Assembly: GCA_963839725.1 (NCBI GenBank)
Contig: CAWIWT010000035.1
Coordinates: 335,995-399,994 of the forward strand
DNA: 64,000 nucleotides
Direction: 5' to 3'
DNA from: Kumtagia sp963839725
GTDB lineage: Bacteria; Pseudomonadota; Alphaproteobacteria; Rhizobiales; Rhizobiaceae
The position numbers and the translations under genes were made by a program. Shown one piece after another: positions 28,102 to 37,727 of the stretch; within the stretch, counting starts at the first letter, position 1, and each line of letters begins with the position of its first letter. A model generated the notes under the pieces. The model was not told where the DNA came from, did not search any database, and was given only the letters and a program-made list of their open reading frames with translations.

Positions 28102-29649
28102 TTACAGCGTACCGTAAGCCGCCAGATACCATCCTCCGCCATCATGAATCACCTCGGCCCAGCTGTTTGTCACGATAGTCTTAAGGCCGGCGAGGCTGAG
28201 ATTGAACGCACCGCCGCCAGTGCGAGTGACGCGAAACCGTGCGCCGGAATAGGTGTTCGTCGACGCCAGCGTGATCGTTCGATTTGCCGTGAGCGTCCCT
28301 ACGTGCCTCTGTTCCTCCGCGCTTATCAGAACGGTCAGCGCGAAGTCCGCATTGCTGTTGATCGTTTGGGTTCCGCCCTGAGATGCCCGACGCCATTTCG
28401 TTCCATCCGAAACAAGTTGCGCGCCACCGCCGCCCAGATCTGAGCAAAATATGACCTGCCCCGCGGAAGCTGCCGCGGAGGGCAAGGTGGCGATTGTGTA
28501 AGATCGCAGACGGAGATGCCGGTTCTGATCGACAACGGCGTTGGCGCCGAACATAGAGAGGCCCGTCGCCGCCGATACCCGCATCACGTCCTGGCGCACG
28601 GTGCTGCCGGCGGGCGTGCAACTCACCACGCAATCGACACCAAGTGCGCTGGCCGAGTGAATCTCGCTGGAAACGAAAGCAATCCGTGCCTGCTGGCCGA
28701 AAGCTGAGCCATTCCATGGGCGTACGGACAGGTCAAAGAGATTGACGTCGGCGGCTCCAATCAAGCCCGGCCCGGCCAGCGATCCATAGGCCGCATTGCC
28801 GACGATGCTGCAATGCGCTGTGGCGCTGGTGCGATAACTTTCCAGCGTGGCGGCAGACGAGGAACCGTCGGAGATGTTTCTGATGTCGCTTGGCCCTACC
28901 TGGGTGATAGTCAGGTCGCCTGTCATCGTGTCGCCAGCCCGCGCCACGGCATATTGCTTGGTCGCAATCCCCAGCGGGTTCGTCGGATTGCCAGCGACCA
29001 TGGCGTAGCCGCTCGTCCGATCGATGGTTAGGGCTGTGGTCCAGGCGGCGCCATCGGAGGAAACCTTCACGGTAAGATCGTCGGTGCCGGTCAGGCCCAA
29101 TTCGGCGCGCCCGGAATAGCCGGTTTGCATCAACAGCGACAAACTGTCGGCGGCGCTCTCCTTGTTCAGTGTGTAGCGCAGGTCGCCATCGCCGCCCTCC
29201 GCGATGGACTTTGCAGTCCACAATGCCTTGTTCAGCTTTGCCGCGAACGGGTTTGCGGCATCCGCTTGCGTTCCGACCCCGAGCAAAGTGATGTTTTGCA
29301 GTTCCTCGATCGCACCAAAATCCGCCCAGCCGGATCCTGTCCAGAAGACGAATCTGACTTCATCGGCGACATGGCAAAGGAAGCCCGCACGCGGCGGATA
29401 AAACGACCATGCGCCATCCAGGCTGTGCGCGATGGCGTTGTCGTGGCCGCTCCACGCGCCCGAAGCGCCGGCCGCCACAATGTAGCACTCGCCATTGCCG
29501 GGCGAGGAGGGTGGCGCTGCGAGTTGGCGTGTGACGACGGCCAGTTGCACCAGCGCATCGAGCATGCCGATGGCTTCATTGTGGGTGACGTGTTTCTGAG
29601 CCTGCGACGGCATGATGTACGGAAGTTCGAGATTGTCTGAGAAGTCCAT
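28102..29649 (-). CDS. DUF2793 domain-containing phage-tail-fibre-like protein
   Basis: A 515-aa protein. The first 115 residues are the DUF2793 domain: LPYIMPSQAQKHVTHNEAIG and LDGAWSFYPPRAGFLCHVAD. This domain is found in tail-associated proteins of prophages and gene transfer agents in alphaproteobacteria. The middle holds TKQYAVARAGDTMTGDLTI, a classic tail-fibre repeat motif. The C-terminus is rich in Thr, Asn and Gly and likely beta-structured. No other tail or capsid gene lies next to it, so it is either a relic or a moron-type gene. Confidence 0.8.
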   Translation of the reverse strand: MDFSDNLELPYIMPSQAQKHVTHNEAIGMLDALVQLAVVTRQLAAPPSSPGNGECYIVAAGASGAWSGHDNAIAHSLDGAWSFYPPRAGFLCHVADEVRFVFWTGSGWADFGAIEELQNITLLGVGTQADAANPFAAKLNKALWTAKSIAEGGDGDLRYTLNKESAADSLSLLMQTGYSGRAELGLTGTDDLTVKVSSDGAAWTTALTIDRTSGYAMVAGNPTNPLGIATKQYAVARAGDTMTGDLTITQVGPSDIRNISDGSSSAATLESYRTSATAHCSIVGNAAYGSLAGPGLIGAADVNLFDLSVRPWNGSAFGQQARIAFVSSEIHSASALGVDCVVSCTPAGSTVRQDVMRVSAATGLSMFGANAVVDQNRHLRLRSYTIATLPSAAASAGQVIFCSDLGGGGAQLVSDGTKWRRASQGGTQTINSNADFALTVLISAEEQRHVGTLTANRTITLASTNTYSGARFRVTRTGGGAFNLSLAGLKTIVTNSWAEVIHDGGGWYLAAYGTL

Positions 29650-29882
29650 GCCCGTTCCCTGCGTTGAGATGGGCGAGGATACGGCGAAGCAGTGCGGCGG
29701 CCGTCGGCGACGCGTTGCGAAAAATAATCGCTGCCATCGCGATCAACGATCACACAGATATAGGCAATGATTTCAGGTGGTTACTACACAGGTGCTGCGC
29801 AAGGAACTTTGAATCGCTGCGCCGGCCACGATTTTTAATTCCCATCCTGCGAATCTGTGCCTTGCATGCCGGCAATCCGCGA

Positions 29883-30412
29883 TCACCGCTCCAAGAGCAG
29901 GATTTTTTCGCCGGCGAACACGGCGTCGACGGGGATTGCGAAACCCGCATTTCCTTGCAACGGCAATCGACGCGTGGTTGACCGGATCGATGATGCAGAC
30001 CTGTCGCATGCCGCTCAGCGCCTCGCCCCACGCGACAACGGCGCTGACCACTTCGGTGCCGAATCCTCGCCCTTGCGCGTCCGTGACCAGAGACCAGCCG
30101 GCTTCCGGCAAGCCTTCGATGGACGGCTTCATATTGCGCTTGAGATCGTGAAATCCGGCTTCTCCAATGAAGCGTCCGGTCTCCTTCTCCTCGATTGCCC
30201 AGAGGCCGAAGCCGGTCATCGCCCACATGCCGGCATGCCGCAGGAAGCGAATCCAGCTTTCCTCGCGCGTCCGCGCCTTGCCGCCAATGAAGCGCGTCAC
30301 GCCCGGCTCGGTCCACATCCTGGCACAGGCGTCAAAATCGGCGGACCGATGTGCGCAAGATCGTGCGGGACGTTTCGATCCGGGGGATAGTGATAACCGT
30401 GGCGTCGGGCAT
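29883..30412 (-). pseudogene. GNAT family N-acetyltransferase (RimJ-like), two frameshifts
   Basis: The gene starts at ATG 30412 (MPDATVITIPRIETSRTILR). It then shifts frame at about 30352 into HRSADFDACARMWTEPGVTR and keeps a good RimJ/RimL-type core: FGLWAIEEKETGRFIGEAGF, GWSLVTDAQGRGFGTEVV and NHASIAVARKCGF. It shifts again at about 29939 into the proper end AIPVDAVFAGEKILLLER, stop at 29883. Without correction the reading runs out of the family into basic nonsense to 29773. The second lesion (an extra C) is not at a homopolymer. Either a young pseudogene or a region of poor sequence. Confidence 0.7.
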
Positions 30413-30504
30413 TTATGGTGATCCGTCGAGTGTCGGCGGCGCAATCGTCGCATGCCCGCGAGCCGCATCGGTCCACCGTTGTCGCTCTGCCCGTGCCAGC
30501 GCGG

Positions 30505-31284
30505 CTACGGCACGGCTACCGCTTCCAGTCCGCCTGTCGCGCCGAGTGGCACCAGAGGCGCCGGAACGTCGGTCGTCTTTTCCGGTGACTTGCAGAGATC
30601 GGCAATCACGCAGTGAGGACAGTCCGGCTTGCGTGCCTTGCAGACATAACGTCCATGCAGGATCAGCCAGTGATGCGCGTGGCGCATGAATTCCGGCGGA
30701 ATGATGCGAATAAGCGCCGCCTCGACTTGTTCCGCCGTCCTGCCCGGCGCCAGCAGCAGCCTGTTGCCGATGCGGAAAATATGCGTATCGACCGCCATGG
30801 TCGGTTGGCCGAAGGCCATGTTGAGCACCACATTGGCGGTCTTTCGCCCGACGCCGGGCAGCCTTGTCAGCGCATCGCGGTCGCCGGGAACCTCGCTGTC
30901 GTGGTCGCGGATCAGCGCTTCCGACAGGGCGATGATATTCTTCGCCTTGGCACGCCACAGGCCGATGGTGCGGATACAGTTTCCGAGCCTTTCCTCGCCC
31001 AGCATCAGCATTTTTTCAGGCGTATCGGCGGCGGAAAACAATGCGCGCGTTGCCTTGTTCACCCCGGCATCCGTCGCCTGCGCCGACAGCACCACGGCAA
31101 CGAGCAGCGTGAAGGCATTGACATGCTCCAACTCGCCCTTCGGCTCCGACCGCTGCACGGAGAATCGCCGGAAAATCTCATGAACTTCAGCGCGCGTATA
31201 AATGGAACGGGGTCGCGCCGGCCGCGGCCTCGCACCGCTGCGTATGCCGCCCGAAACACCATTTTTTGTCTTGGGGTTTTTCAT
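30505..31284 (-). CDS. nth: Endonuclease III
   Basis: A 259-aa bifunctional DNA glycosylase/AP lyase for oxidised pyrimidines. The HhH motif with catalytic Lys is LPGVGRKTANVVLNMAFG, the catalytic Asp is in TMAVDTHIFRIGNR, and the [4Fe-4S] ligands follow the Cys-x6-Cys-x2-Cys-x5-Cys pattern in CKARKPDCPHCVIADLC. A basic N-terminal extension of about 30 residues precedes the core, as in other rhizobia. The ATG at 31284 is divergent from the DUF2244 gene with 22 bp between starts. Confidence 0.95.
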   Translation of the reverse strand: MKNPKTKNGVSGGIRSGARPRPARPRSIYTRAEVHEIFRRFSVQRSEPKGELEHVNAFTLLVAVVLSAQATDAGVNKATRALFSAADTPEKMLMLGEERLGNCIRTIGLWRAKAKNIIALSEALIRDHDSEVPGDRDALTRLPGVGRKTANVVLNMAFGQPTMAVDTHIFRIGNRLLLAPGRTAEQVEAALIRIIPPEFMRHAHHWLILHGRYVCKARKPDCPHCVIADLCKSPEKTTDVPAPLVPLGATGGLEAVAVP

Positions 31285-31306
31285 GCCCCCTTTATAATCA
31301 TCGCAA

Positions 31307-31801
31307 ATGACCGGCACAAACTCCACACAGCCCGCTGACGAGCCTTTCTTCACGGCGCTGCTGATGCCGCACCGCTCGCTGGGGCGCACCGGCTTTGCCG
31401 TGCTGATGGGCGCGCTGCTGTTCGGGTGGCTGGTGACCGGAGCAATCTTCCTTTCGAACGGCGCCTGGCCGGTGTTTGGCTTCTTCGGATTTGATGTGCT
31501 TGCGGTCTACATTGCGTTTCGCCTGAATTACCGCGCGGCCCGTGCCCGCGAGGAGGTGTCGGTGTCGCGCACGGCGCTCGACATCAAGAAGACCGCGCCT
31601 TCCGGCCGCTCGGAGGCGCATCGGTTCAATCCGTTCTGGGCGCGCTTCAGCGTTTCGAGGCATGAAGAGATAGGCATCACCCGCATGGTCGTCGCATCGC
31701 GCGAGAACGCCGTATCGATCGGCTCCTTCCTCAACCCCGACGACCGCGAGAGTTTTGCCGCCGCCTTTTCGTCGGCGTTAGCCACTGCAAGACGTGGGTA
31801 A
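31307..31801 (+). CDS. DUF2244 domain-containing membrane protein
   Basis: A 164-aa protein with two N-terminal membrane segments (residues about 32-50, LMGALLFGWLVTGAIFL, and 56-72, FGFFGFDVLAVYIAFRL). A cytoplasmic domain has RFNPFWARFSV and GSFLNPDDRESFAAAFSSAL. DUF2244 is widespread in alphaproteobacteria, function unknown. It is divergent from nth, a conserved pairing in rhizobia (from memory). Confidence 0.85.
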   Translation: MTGTNSTQPADEPFFTALLMPHRSLGRTGFAVLMGALLFGWLVTGAIFLSNGAWPVFGFFGFDVLAVYIAFRLNYRAARAREEVSVSRTALDIKKTAPSGRSEAHRFNPFWARFSVSRHEEIGITRMVVASRENAVSIGSFLNPDDRESFAAAFSSALATARRG

Positions 31802-31887
31802 AACGCGCACAAAATAATCTCAAGTTGCAGGAATCGGGTGGAGAAGGACGCGTCCGGGAGCGATATTAGCGTTCAAGGAGATTTGCC

Positions 31888-32802
31888 ATGAACGCACAGA
31901 CAGCCATCCTGCAAAAGGACATCACACCGCAAGGCGGCGGCGACTATTCGACCGTCTGCCGGGTCATAGAAAAGATCAGCCTCGACTATCGCGATCAGCC
32001 TTCACTTGAAGCTCTCGCCGAGGACGTCGGCGAGACGCCTACCGGCCTGCAAAAACTGTTCACCCGCTGGGCCGGCCTCTCGCCGAAAGCCTTCCTGCAG
32101 GCCGTGACGCTCGACCATGCGCGCCGCCTGCTGGATGGCGGCATGCCGCTGCTGGAGACATCCTACGAGCTTGGCATGTCGGGTCCCGGCCGCTTGCACG
32201 ACCTGTTCGTCACCCATGAGGCGATGTCGCCCGGCGACTATAAGAACCGTGGCGAAGGCCTCGTCATCCGCTATGGCTACCACATCTCGCCCTTTGGCAT
32301 TGCGCTGGTGATGGTCACCGATCGCGGCCTCGCGGGCCTGTCCTTCAACGATCCGGGCGAGGAAACGGCAGCGTTTGCCGATATGAGCGGCCGCTGGCCA
32401 AACGCCACCTATGTCGAGGACATGTCGGCGACCGCGCCCTATGCCTCACGCATCTTCGATCCGGCGCGCTGGCGCGCCGATCAGCCACTGCGCGTGGTGA
32501 TGATCGGTACGGATTTCCAGGTCAGCGTCTGGGAGGCGCTGTTGAAGATCCCGATGGGCAAGGCGCGCAGCTATTCTTCGATCGCCGAGGAAATCGGCAA
32601 ACCGAGCGCCAGCCGCGCGGTTGGCGCGGCGGTTGGTGCCAACCCGATGTCCTTCGTGGTTCCCTGCCATCGCGCACTTGGCAAATCCGGCGCGCTCACC
32701 GGCTATCACTGGGGCCTGACGCGCAAGCGCGCCATTCTTGGCTGGGAAGCCGGGCAGGTCATGGGCTCGCGGGGCGAAAAAGCCTTGGCCCGAAAAGGTT
32801 GA
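31888..32802 (+). CDS. Ada-like AraC-domain methylated-DNA-protein cysteine methyltransferase
   Basis: A 304-aa protein. An N-terminal AraC-type double helix-turn-helix (residues about 20-115; LEALAEDVGETPTGLQKLFT and SYELGMSGPGRLHDLFV) is fused to an O6-alkylguanine transferase domain, whose acceptor Cys is in SFVVPCHRALGKSGALTGYH. It lacks the Ada Cys-rich zinc domain, so it probably repairs O6-methylguanine and may regulate DNA-repair genes, but not as a phosphotriester sensor. AAGGAG precedes the ATG. Its last 44 bp overlap the convergent EamA gene. Confidence 0.92.
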   Translation: MNAQTAILQKDITPQGGGDYSTVCRVIEKISLDYRDQPSLEALAEDVGETPTGLQKLFTRWAGLSPKAFLQAVTLDHARRLLDGGMPLLETSYELGMSGPGRLHDLFVTHEAMSPGDYKNRGEGLVIRYGYHISPFGIALVMVTDRGLAGLSFNDPGEETAAFADMSGRWPNATYVEDMSATAPYASRIFDPARWRADQPLRVVMIGTDFQVSVWEALLKIPMGKARSYSSIAEEIGKPSASRAVGAAVGANPMSFVVPCHRALGKSGALTGYHWGLTRKRAILGWEAGQVMGSRGEKALARKG

Positions 32803-33643
32803 GGCAAAGACCCGCAACGACAAGACCGGAAGCAATGAGCTTCCAGTCTCGCAGCGGTTCGTTGAGCAGCACTGCGGAGCCGAGAAAGCCGAACACCGGC
32901 ACCAGCAAGGTGAACGGCGCGACGGTCGAGACCGGGTAGCGTCCGAGCAGCCCGCTCCAGGCGGCGAAGCCGAACAGCGTCGAGAGATAAACGATATAGG
33001 CGATCGACCCCGCCGATATCCAGTCCAGATGGGTGAAGCTGTCGAGAAATGCTTGCGGATCGATCACCAGCGCCACGGCGATCAGCGGCGGCAAGGCGAA
33101 AAGGCTCCCCCATACTACGAGGCCGAACACGTTCACGGCAGCGGATCGCTGCGATATCCGCTTGGACACGACATTGCCGCCGCCCCAGGACGCCGCCGCA
33201 GCGATCAGCAGCACCAACCCGATCAGCGTGACGTCGCCGCCGACGTTGATGGCGACCAATCCCACGCCGCAAAAGGCGAGAACCGCGCCGGCCAATTGCC
33301 ATAGCGTCGGCCGTTCGCCGAGAACCATCACCGACAGGCCGATGGTGAAGAAGACCTGCAACTGCAGGATCAGCGACGCCAGTCCGGCGCTCATGCCGAC
33401 CGCCATGCCGGTGAACAGAAAGCCGAACTGCAGCGCGAAAATCAGGAAACTGTAGGCGACGATCATCCGCAGCGGCACGTTGGGGCGCGGGATGAAAAAA
33501 ATCCACGGAACCGCCGCCAGAAAGAACCGCATGACGCCGAGCGCCAGCGGCGACACCTGACGCAGCCCAAGCTTGATGATCGCAAAATTGACGCCCCAGA
33601 TCGCGACGATTGTCAGGGCAAGGAGGATATGACGTGGCTTCAT
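32759..33643 (-). CDS. EamA/DMT family metabolite exporter
   Basis: A 294-aa protein with ten predicted membrane helices in two EamA repeats (first ending near residue 135, second starting LIGLVLLIAAAASWGGGNVV). The N-terminal LALTIVAIWGVNFAIIKLGL and APFTLLVPVFGFLGSAVLLN are typical of the O-acetylserine/cysteine exporter-like branch. Substrate unknown. The start overlaps the stop of a small upstream ORF (ATGA), which suggests coupling. Convergent overlap with the Ada-like gene. Confidence 0.9.
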   Translation of the reverse strand: MKPRHILLALTIVAIWGVNFAIIKLGLRQVSPLALGVMRFFLAAVPWIFFIPRPNVPLRMIVAYSFLIFALQFGFLFTGMAVGMSAGLASLILQLQVFFTIGLSVMVLGERPTLWQLAGAVLAFCGVGLVAINVGGDVTLIGLVLLIAAAASWGGGNVVSKRISQRSAAVNVFGLVVWGSLFALPPLIAVALVIDPQAFLDSFTHLDWISAGSIAYIVYLSTLFGFAAWSGLLGRYPVSTVAPFTLLVPVFGFLGSAVLLNEPLRDWKLIASGLVVAGLCLNLFGPRLFRPASP

Positions 33644-33807
33644 CGGCTCAGCTTTCCGTCGATTGTCGCGTGAAAGGAAGGCTGCTTCCTGCCTGAATCG
33701 CTCGTCAGCGCGATGCCGAACGCCATAGACCGCGATGGCGCATCCCTGAAGGTGCCATGGTGCGAAATCCGATCTGCCAAGGACAGTTCGGGCGATAGGA
33801 CTTGCAT
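33640..33807 (-). CDS. Small 55-codon ORF coupled to the EamA gene
   Basis: It starts at ATG 33807 with GGGAG 5 nt upstream, begins MQVLSPELSLADRISHHGTF and ends IDGKLSR at 33640. Its TGA overlaps the EamA ATG as ATGA. No family recognised. It may be a leader peptide controlling the exporter or a spurious frame; the good ribosome site and the overlap argue for translation. Confidence 0.35.
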   Translation of the reverse strand: MQVLSPELSLADRISHHGTFRDAPSRSMAFGIALTSDSGRKQPSFHATIDGKLSR

Positions 33808-33950
33808 CGATGCTCCCTCTTATCTCACTTGTCCTCCAACGAGCGGAAATCTGATGAGTCGGAACCGCCCCTCACTGTCGCCCCGCATTGCGATGATTCC
33901 AATCTGCCGCGCGACGCTGTAGATCTTTGCGAAAGCGTGGGGAGGACCAA

Positions 33951-34874
33951 ATGATCATCGTCGTCGGCTCTATCAATCTCGACCTCGTAGCGGATGTCGA
34001 GCGCCTGCCGGCGCCGGGCGAGACCGTGCCGGGTTCGACCTTCCGCACCGCCCCCGGCGGCAAGGGTGCCAATCAGGCGCTGGCGGCGGCGCGTGCGGGC
34101 GGGCAGGTGCGGATGATCGGCGCCGTCGGCAAGGACGCTTTTGCCGTCGAGGCGCTGGCGCTGCTGAAGGAGGGCAGGGTTGACCTGACGGGCGTTCGCG
34201 AGGCGCATGCTGCGACCGGCGTTGCGTTGATCTTCGTCGATGGCAAAGGCGAGAACGTCATCGTTGTGGTCGCCGGTGCCAATGGCACCGTCCTTCCGGG
34301 CGACCTCGCCAAGGCAAATCTCAAGAAGGGTGACATCGTGCTGCTGCAGCATGAGGTGCCGCTTGAAACGGTCGAGGCAGCGCTCGACACGGCTCGTGCC
34401 GCAGGTGCGGCCTCGATCCTCAACACCGCGCCGTTCCGGCCTGAAGCCGCGAGGCTGCTGGCCAAGGCTGACTATGTCGTCGCCAACGAGACCGAATTCG
34501 ATCTCTACGCCCGCGAATTGAACTTGACCGGCACCGACCGCGAAAGCCGGATGCACGGCTTTGCGAAGTCCACAGGCCACACCATCGTGGTCACGCTTGG
34601 CGGCGATGGCGTGGTGGCAATATCGGGCGGTCAGGCAGGACTGAGCGAGGCGCCGCTGCTTCGCGTTCCGGCAATACCGGTAACTCCGGTCGATACGGTC
34701 GGCGCCGGCGACACGTTCTGTGGCTATCTGGCCGCTGGTCTCGGAGAGAACCTGTCGCTGGAGCGGGCACTGTCGCGCGCCGCCGCCGCCGGGTCGCTGG
34801 CGTGCCTGAAGCCCGGCGCCCAGCCGGCAATCCCAATGCGAACCGAGGTGGATGAAGCGCTCAAGGCGGTCTAA
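33951..34874 (+). CDS. rbsK: Ribokinase (PfkB family)
   Basis: A 307-aa sugar kinase that makes ribose 5-phosphate. The N-terminal substrate motif is VVGSINLDLVADVERLPAPG and GGKGANQALAAARAG. The ATP/anion-hole motif with catalytic Asp is PVDTVGAGDTFCGYLAAGL. ADYVVANETEFDLYA is typical of RbsK. A strong GGGGAGGA precedes the ATG at 33951; an in-frame upstream start is not needed. No ribose transporter lies nearby. Confidence 0.92.
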   Translation: MIIVVGSINLDLVADVERLPAPGETVPGSTFRTAPGGKGANQALAAARAGGQVRMIGAVGKDAFAVEALALLKEGRVDLTGVREAHAATGVALIFVDGKGENVIVVVAGANGTVLPGDLAKANLKKGDIVLLQHEVPLETVEAALDTARAAGAASILNTAPFRPEAARLLAKADYVVANETEFDLYARELNLTGTDRESRMHGFAKSTGHTIVVTLGGDGVVAISGGQAGLSEAPLLRVPAIPVTPVDTVGAGDTFCGYLAAGLGENLSLERALSRAAAAGSLACLKPGAQPAIPMRTEVDEALKAV

Positions 34875-35098
34875 GCGCCGTCCGCACAGTTCAGGCTCGG
34901 TTGATACGGCCTGATGCGGAAGCCAACGGTCCGGTGACGGTTGGCGACGCTGGGGCAATCGTCAGCGATTTCATTGATGCTTGGCGGTCACTGCAACCGC
35001 CGTCTTGCCGCGGCCCGGATGAGGCTTGGATCAATCGACGCGTCTTGTGCGTTCCTCCTCTCCCTCGGACAGCTTCAAGATAGAGCGTCTGGGCAAGC

Positions 35099-36811
35099 TT
35101 ATGGCGGCAAACCCGCCTGTCTCAGGAGGCGGCTCAGTTCTCGGGCTTTGGCAGGATCGCGGTAAGGCTCGCGTTCGATGAAGCCAGAGGTCGTGAGATC
35201 TGGGTTACCACCGACAGCCTCTCTGACAATCCGCTCAGCTTCGTCTGGTCGATTTAGCGCTACGAGCGCAGCCGCTCGATAGAGGCGCGACCTATTTGTC
35301 TGAAACATCAGCTTACCGAGAGATTCAAAGGCATCTGCAAAACGTTCTAGCGCAAAAAGGGCGACGCCCCGTTCCTCCACGCAATACGCGGGAAGGAATG
35401 GATCGAGCGTTTCGGCCTCATCAAGCAAAGACAGTGAGCGCTCCGGTTCGCCAACTAAGGTAAAGGCTGCCGCGCAACCTGCCTTGATGTAAGCATCCGT
35501 CGGGTTCAACTCCATTGCCCTGCGGTGATGCGCAATGGCCTCTGCGAAATTCCCGTTCATAAGTTCCATGGCGCCCATGATGCGGTTCGCCTCGGCGTCG
35601 CAAGGATCAAGTTCGAGCGCACGTCGAATGTCCCGCCGACCTTGTTCAAGATCGAAATTCGGCAGCACTGAGCCTGCGCAAACCCGCCACGCATACGCGG
35701 CAGCATAGTTGGGATCAGCTTCGATTGCCTTGGTGAACCATCCGACAGCGTCTCGTGCATTGTCGTCAGTGACACCTCCGAGCCGATGACTGTCGAGTCC
35801 GCGCAGAAGGCAGTCGAAGGCCGTCATGTTCTCAGGCAGCTTCCGGCGCGCCGCCGTCATGGCCGCGTGCTCTATCCGTCCAGACACGGTTGCAGCGATC
35901 GTCGCGGCGGTCTCATCGACCAGAGCGAGAATGTCCTCTCGCTGAATCTTGTTACTCCAAACCACGGCCCCTTGTTCAGTCTCAGATAATGTGAGGCTGA
36001 TAGATACCCGCTGCCCAATCTTCCGCACCTGTCCCTCCAGGACGAATTGAACGCCAAGAACCTCGCCGACTCTCACCGGGTCCGGGTGGAGGTCCGCAAC
36101 TGTGAAACTCGCACTGCGCGAACTGACCGAAAGCCTGTGAAACCGCCCTAATTCGACAATCAACTCCTCGGTGAGGCCTTCGGCCAAATAGCGTTGATCC
36201 TCATTGTCGCCTGAAACTCGGAATGGAAGCACCGCCACAGACGAGGGCCGCCGTTCCCTCGTAATGTGAAATTGGGTCGGTGCTGATTGCAGTCGATGCT
36301 TTCCAATTTCCTCGCGAACCCTATAGAGGTGCACCGGCTCTGAAATGTTCTTGAAAGCGCGCTCGCCGACATCGTCAAATATGAACGCAGAGTTGCGGCG
36401 GACATGATCGAACAGTGCACCACTCACATAAATTGAGTCTGGTTCGGCTGCCGCCTGTATGCGCGCCGCAAGGTTCACACCGTCGCCGATCAGGTCATCC
36501 CCCTGCACGACGACATCCGCGATATGCAGGCCGAACCGCATACTGAGCGGTTCGCTTGCATTGTCTTGCACACCAGCCAATGCGCTACGGATTTCGAAGG
36601 CACTGCGAACGGCATTCACCGCGCTTGGAAACTCGGCAAAGGCTGCGTCGCCAGCTGTGTTGAAAATGCGCCCGTCGAGCAGATTGACCTTTTCCGCAAT
36701 GAGAGTCTGACAGGCCGACAAGCGTTCGGCGGTTTGCTCTTCGGCTCGCTCCATCATCGCGGAGTAGCCGACGATATCGCCGACCATGAGGGCAGCCATT
36801 CGGCGCTTCAT
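35099..36811 (-). CDS. Class III adenylate/guanylate cyclase with TolB-like and TPR regions
   Basis: A 570-aa protein. The N-terminal class III cyclase domain (residues 1-170) has metal Asp residues in ALMVGDIVGYSAMM and NTAGDAAFAEF, and LIGDGVNLAARIQAAAEP. A middle region starting SVAVLPFRVSGDNEDQRYLAEG is like TolB N-terminal/CadC-type periplasmic modules. C-terminal TPR helices follow (AIEADPNYAAAYAW, ALELDPCDAEANRIMGAM). It probably makes cAMP in response to protein-protein input; rhizobia carry dozens of such genes. No membrane segment is visible, unlike the relative at 51301. The ATG at 36811 has AAGGAG 6 nt upstream. Confidence 0.9.
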   Translation of the reverse strand: MKRRMAALMVGDIVGYSAMMERAEEQTAERLSACQTLIAEKVNLLDGRIFNTAGDAAFAEFPSAVNAVRSAFEIRSALAGVQDNASEPLSMRFGLHIADVVVQGDDLIGDGVNLAARIQAAAEPDSIYVSGALFDHVRRNSAFIFDDVGERAFKNISEPVHLYRVREEIGKHRLQSAPTQFHITRERRPSSVAVLPFRVSGDNEDQRYLAEGLTEELIVELGRFHRLSVSSRSASFTVADLHPDPVRVGEVLGVQFVLEGQVRKIGQRVSISLTLSETEQGAVVWSNKIQREDILALVDETAATIAATVSGRIEHAAMTAARRKLPENMTAFDCLLRGLDSHRLGGVTDDNARDAVGWFTKAIEADPNYAAAYAWRVCAGSVLPNFDLEQGRRDIRRALELDPCDAEANRIMGAMELMNGNFAEAIAHHRRAMELNPTDAYIKAGCAAAFTLVGEPERSLSLLDEAETLDPFLPAYCVEERGVALFALERFADAFESLGKLMFQTNRSRLYRAAALVALNRPDEAERIVREAVGGNPDLTTSGFIEREPYRDPAKARELSRLLRQAGLPP

Positions 36812-37216
36812 GCGAGACTCCTTCGCGACTCCCGCTGCGATCAGCAGTGACCAGCGGCTACTGCACAAAGCCCGAACGCTGCAGACAAGGGGCAGAGCCG
36901 TGGTCCCTGTCGGCAGCAGAGAGGAGCATAACCCGTTTTGGAGTTAACTGCACGGAGAACGCGCATTAAGGCGATGACAGGCTACCGCAATACGCGGAAT
37001 AGGAGCAACGTCCAGAAACTTTAGATTGTCTGGGCAAAAGCAGCAGCTGGGCAGATCGGTCGGCGCTGCTTGATCTGGGATCGCGCGCGCTCAGACTACC
37101 TCGCAGCGCTCCCAGCGGCTGAAGGTATCATTCACTTCAAATGAGCGGACAGACATTTGGTGTGAGCCGCTCTATGCCGATCTGCTCGGGGTCTGCGCCG
37201 CCCGCATTCCGGCAAT
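36812..37216. other. 405-bp intergenic stretch without a recognisable gene
   Basis: No ORF with family similarity and no tRNA or clear hairpin. It lies between the cyclase start and the first gene fragment, and includes the promoter region of the cyclase. Confidence 0.5.
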
Positions 37217-37440
37217 CTAACCGGCGTGGTAGGTTAGCCAACGCTTCCGGCCTGGCGCATGGTGGAATGCCCGCGAGCCGCATCGTTTCGATATGCCGGA
37301 GGCTCTCGTCGGCGTTGAAGGTTTGGTAGTTGCGATTTCTTCAATTGTAATGTCCTGGGTAACGCCGCAAGGTCTCCTTGACTGTCGCCTCGGCCTCACC
37401 CTCCAACAGAGCATTGAAGCCTCAGGCGGGTTCGTATAAG
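37217..37440 (-). pseudogene. Fragment of a cyclase-TPR protein C-terminus
   Basis: On the minus strand, three frames together read ALLEGEAEATVKETLRRYPG, then DITIEEIATTKP, then FNADESLRHIETMRLAGIPP. This resembles the last 50 residues of rhizobial cyclase-TPR proteins (compare the GLPP end of the neighbour at 35099). One missing base at AAACCTTC would join the last two parts. No other piece of the gene is nearby. Identification rests on short similarity only. Confidence 0.4.
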
Positions 37441-37492
37441 GAACAGCAGTCGGCTTGCCCACGAGAGTCGATGTGCGCTCGCTCACGCGCCT

Positions 37493-37535
37493 GCACCCGT
37501 AGCTCAGCTGGATAGAACGCTGCCCTCTGAAGGCT
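37493..37535 (+). repeat. Partial copy of the tRNA-Arg 5' half
   Basis: 43 nt match the first 43 nt of the tRNA-Arg at 37651 with two changes (G to A at tRNA position 25, C to T in the anticodon, giving CTG). Similarity then stops abruptly after AAGGC. It is a remnant and cannot fold as a tRNA. Such copies often come from integration or loss of an element at a tRNA gene. Confidence 0.85.
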
Positions 37536-37650
37536 CGTGTCTGGGTGGCGAAATGGAGAGAAAAAGAACGTAGAAGATCAATGGCTTACGCGAAGGGGAT
37601 CTGGCCCTTCACAGTCGCGGAAATTCCACGTAAGCACTGCGTAAGCAGAT

Positions 37651-37727
<77 letters not shown>

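Noticed and set aside
37493..37535. Second tRNA gene
   Set aside because: Only the 5' half is present; no T arm or acceptor 3' strand follows.
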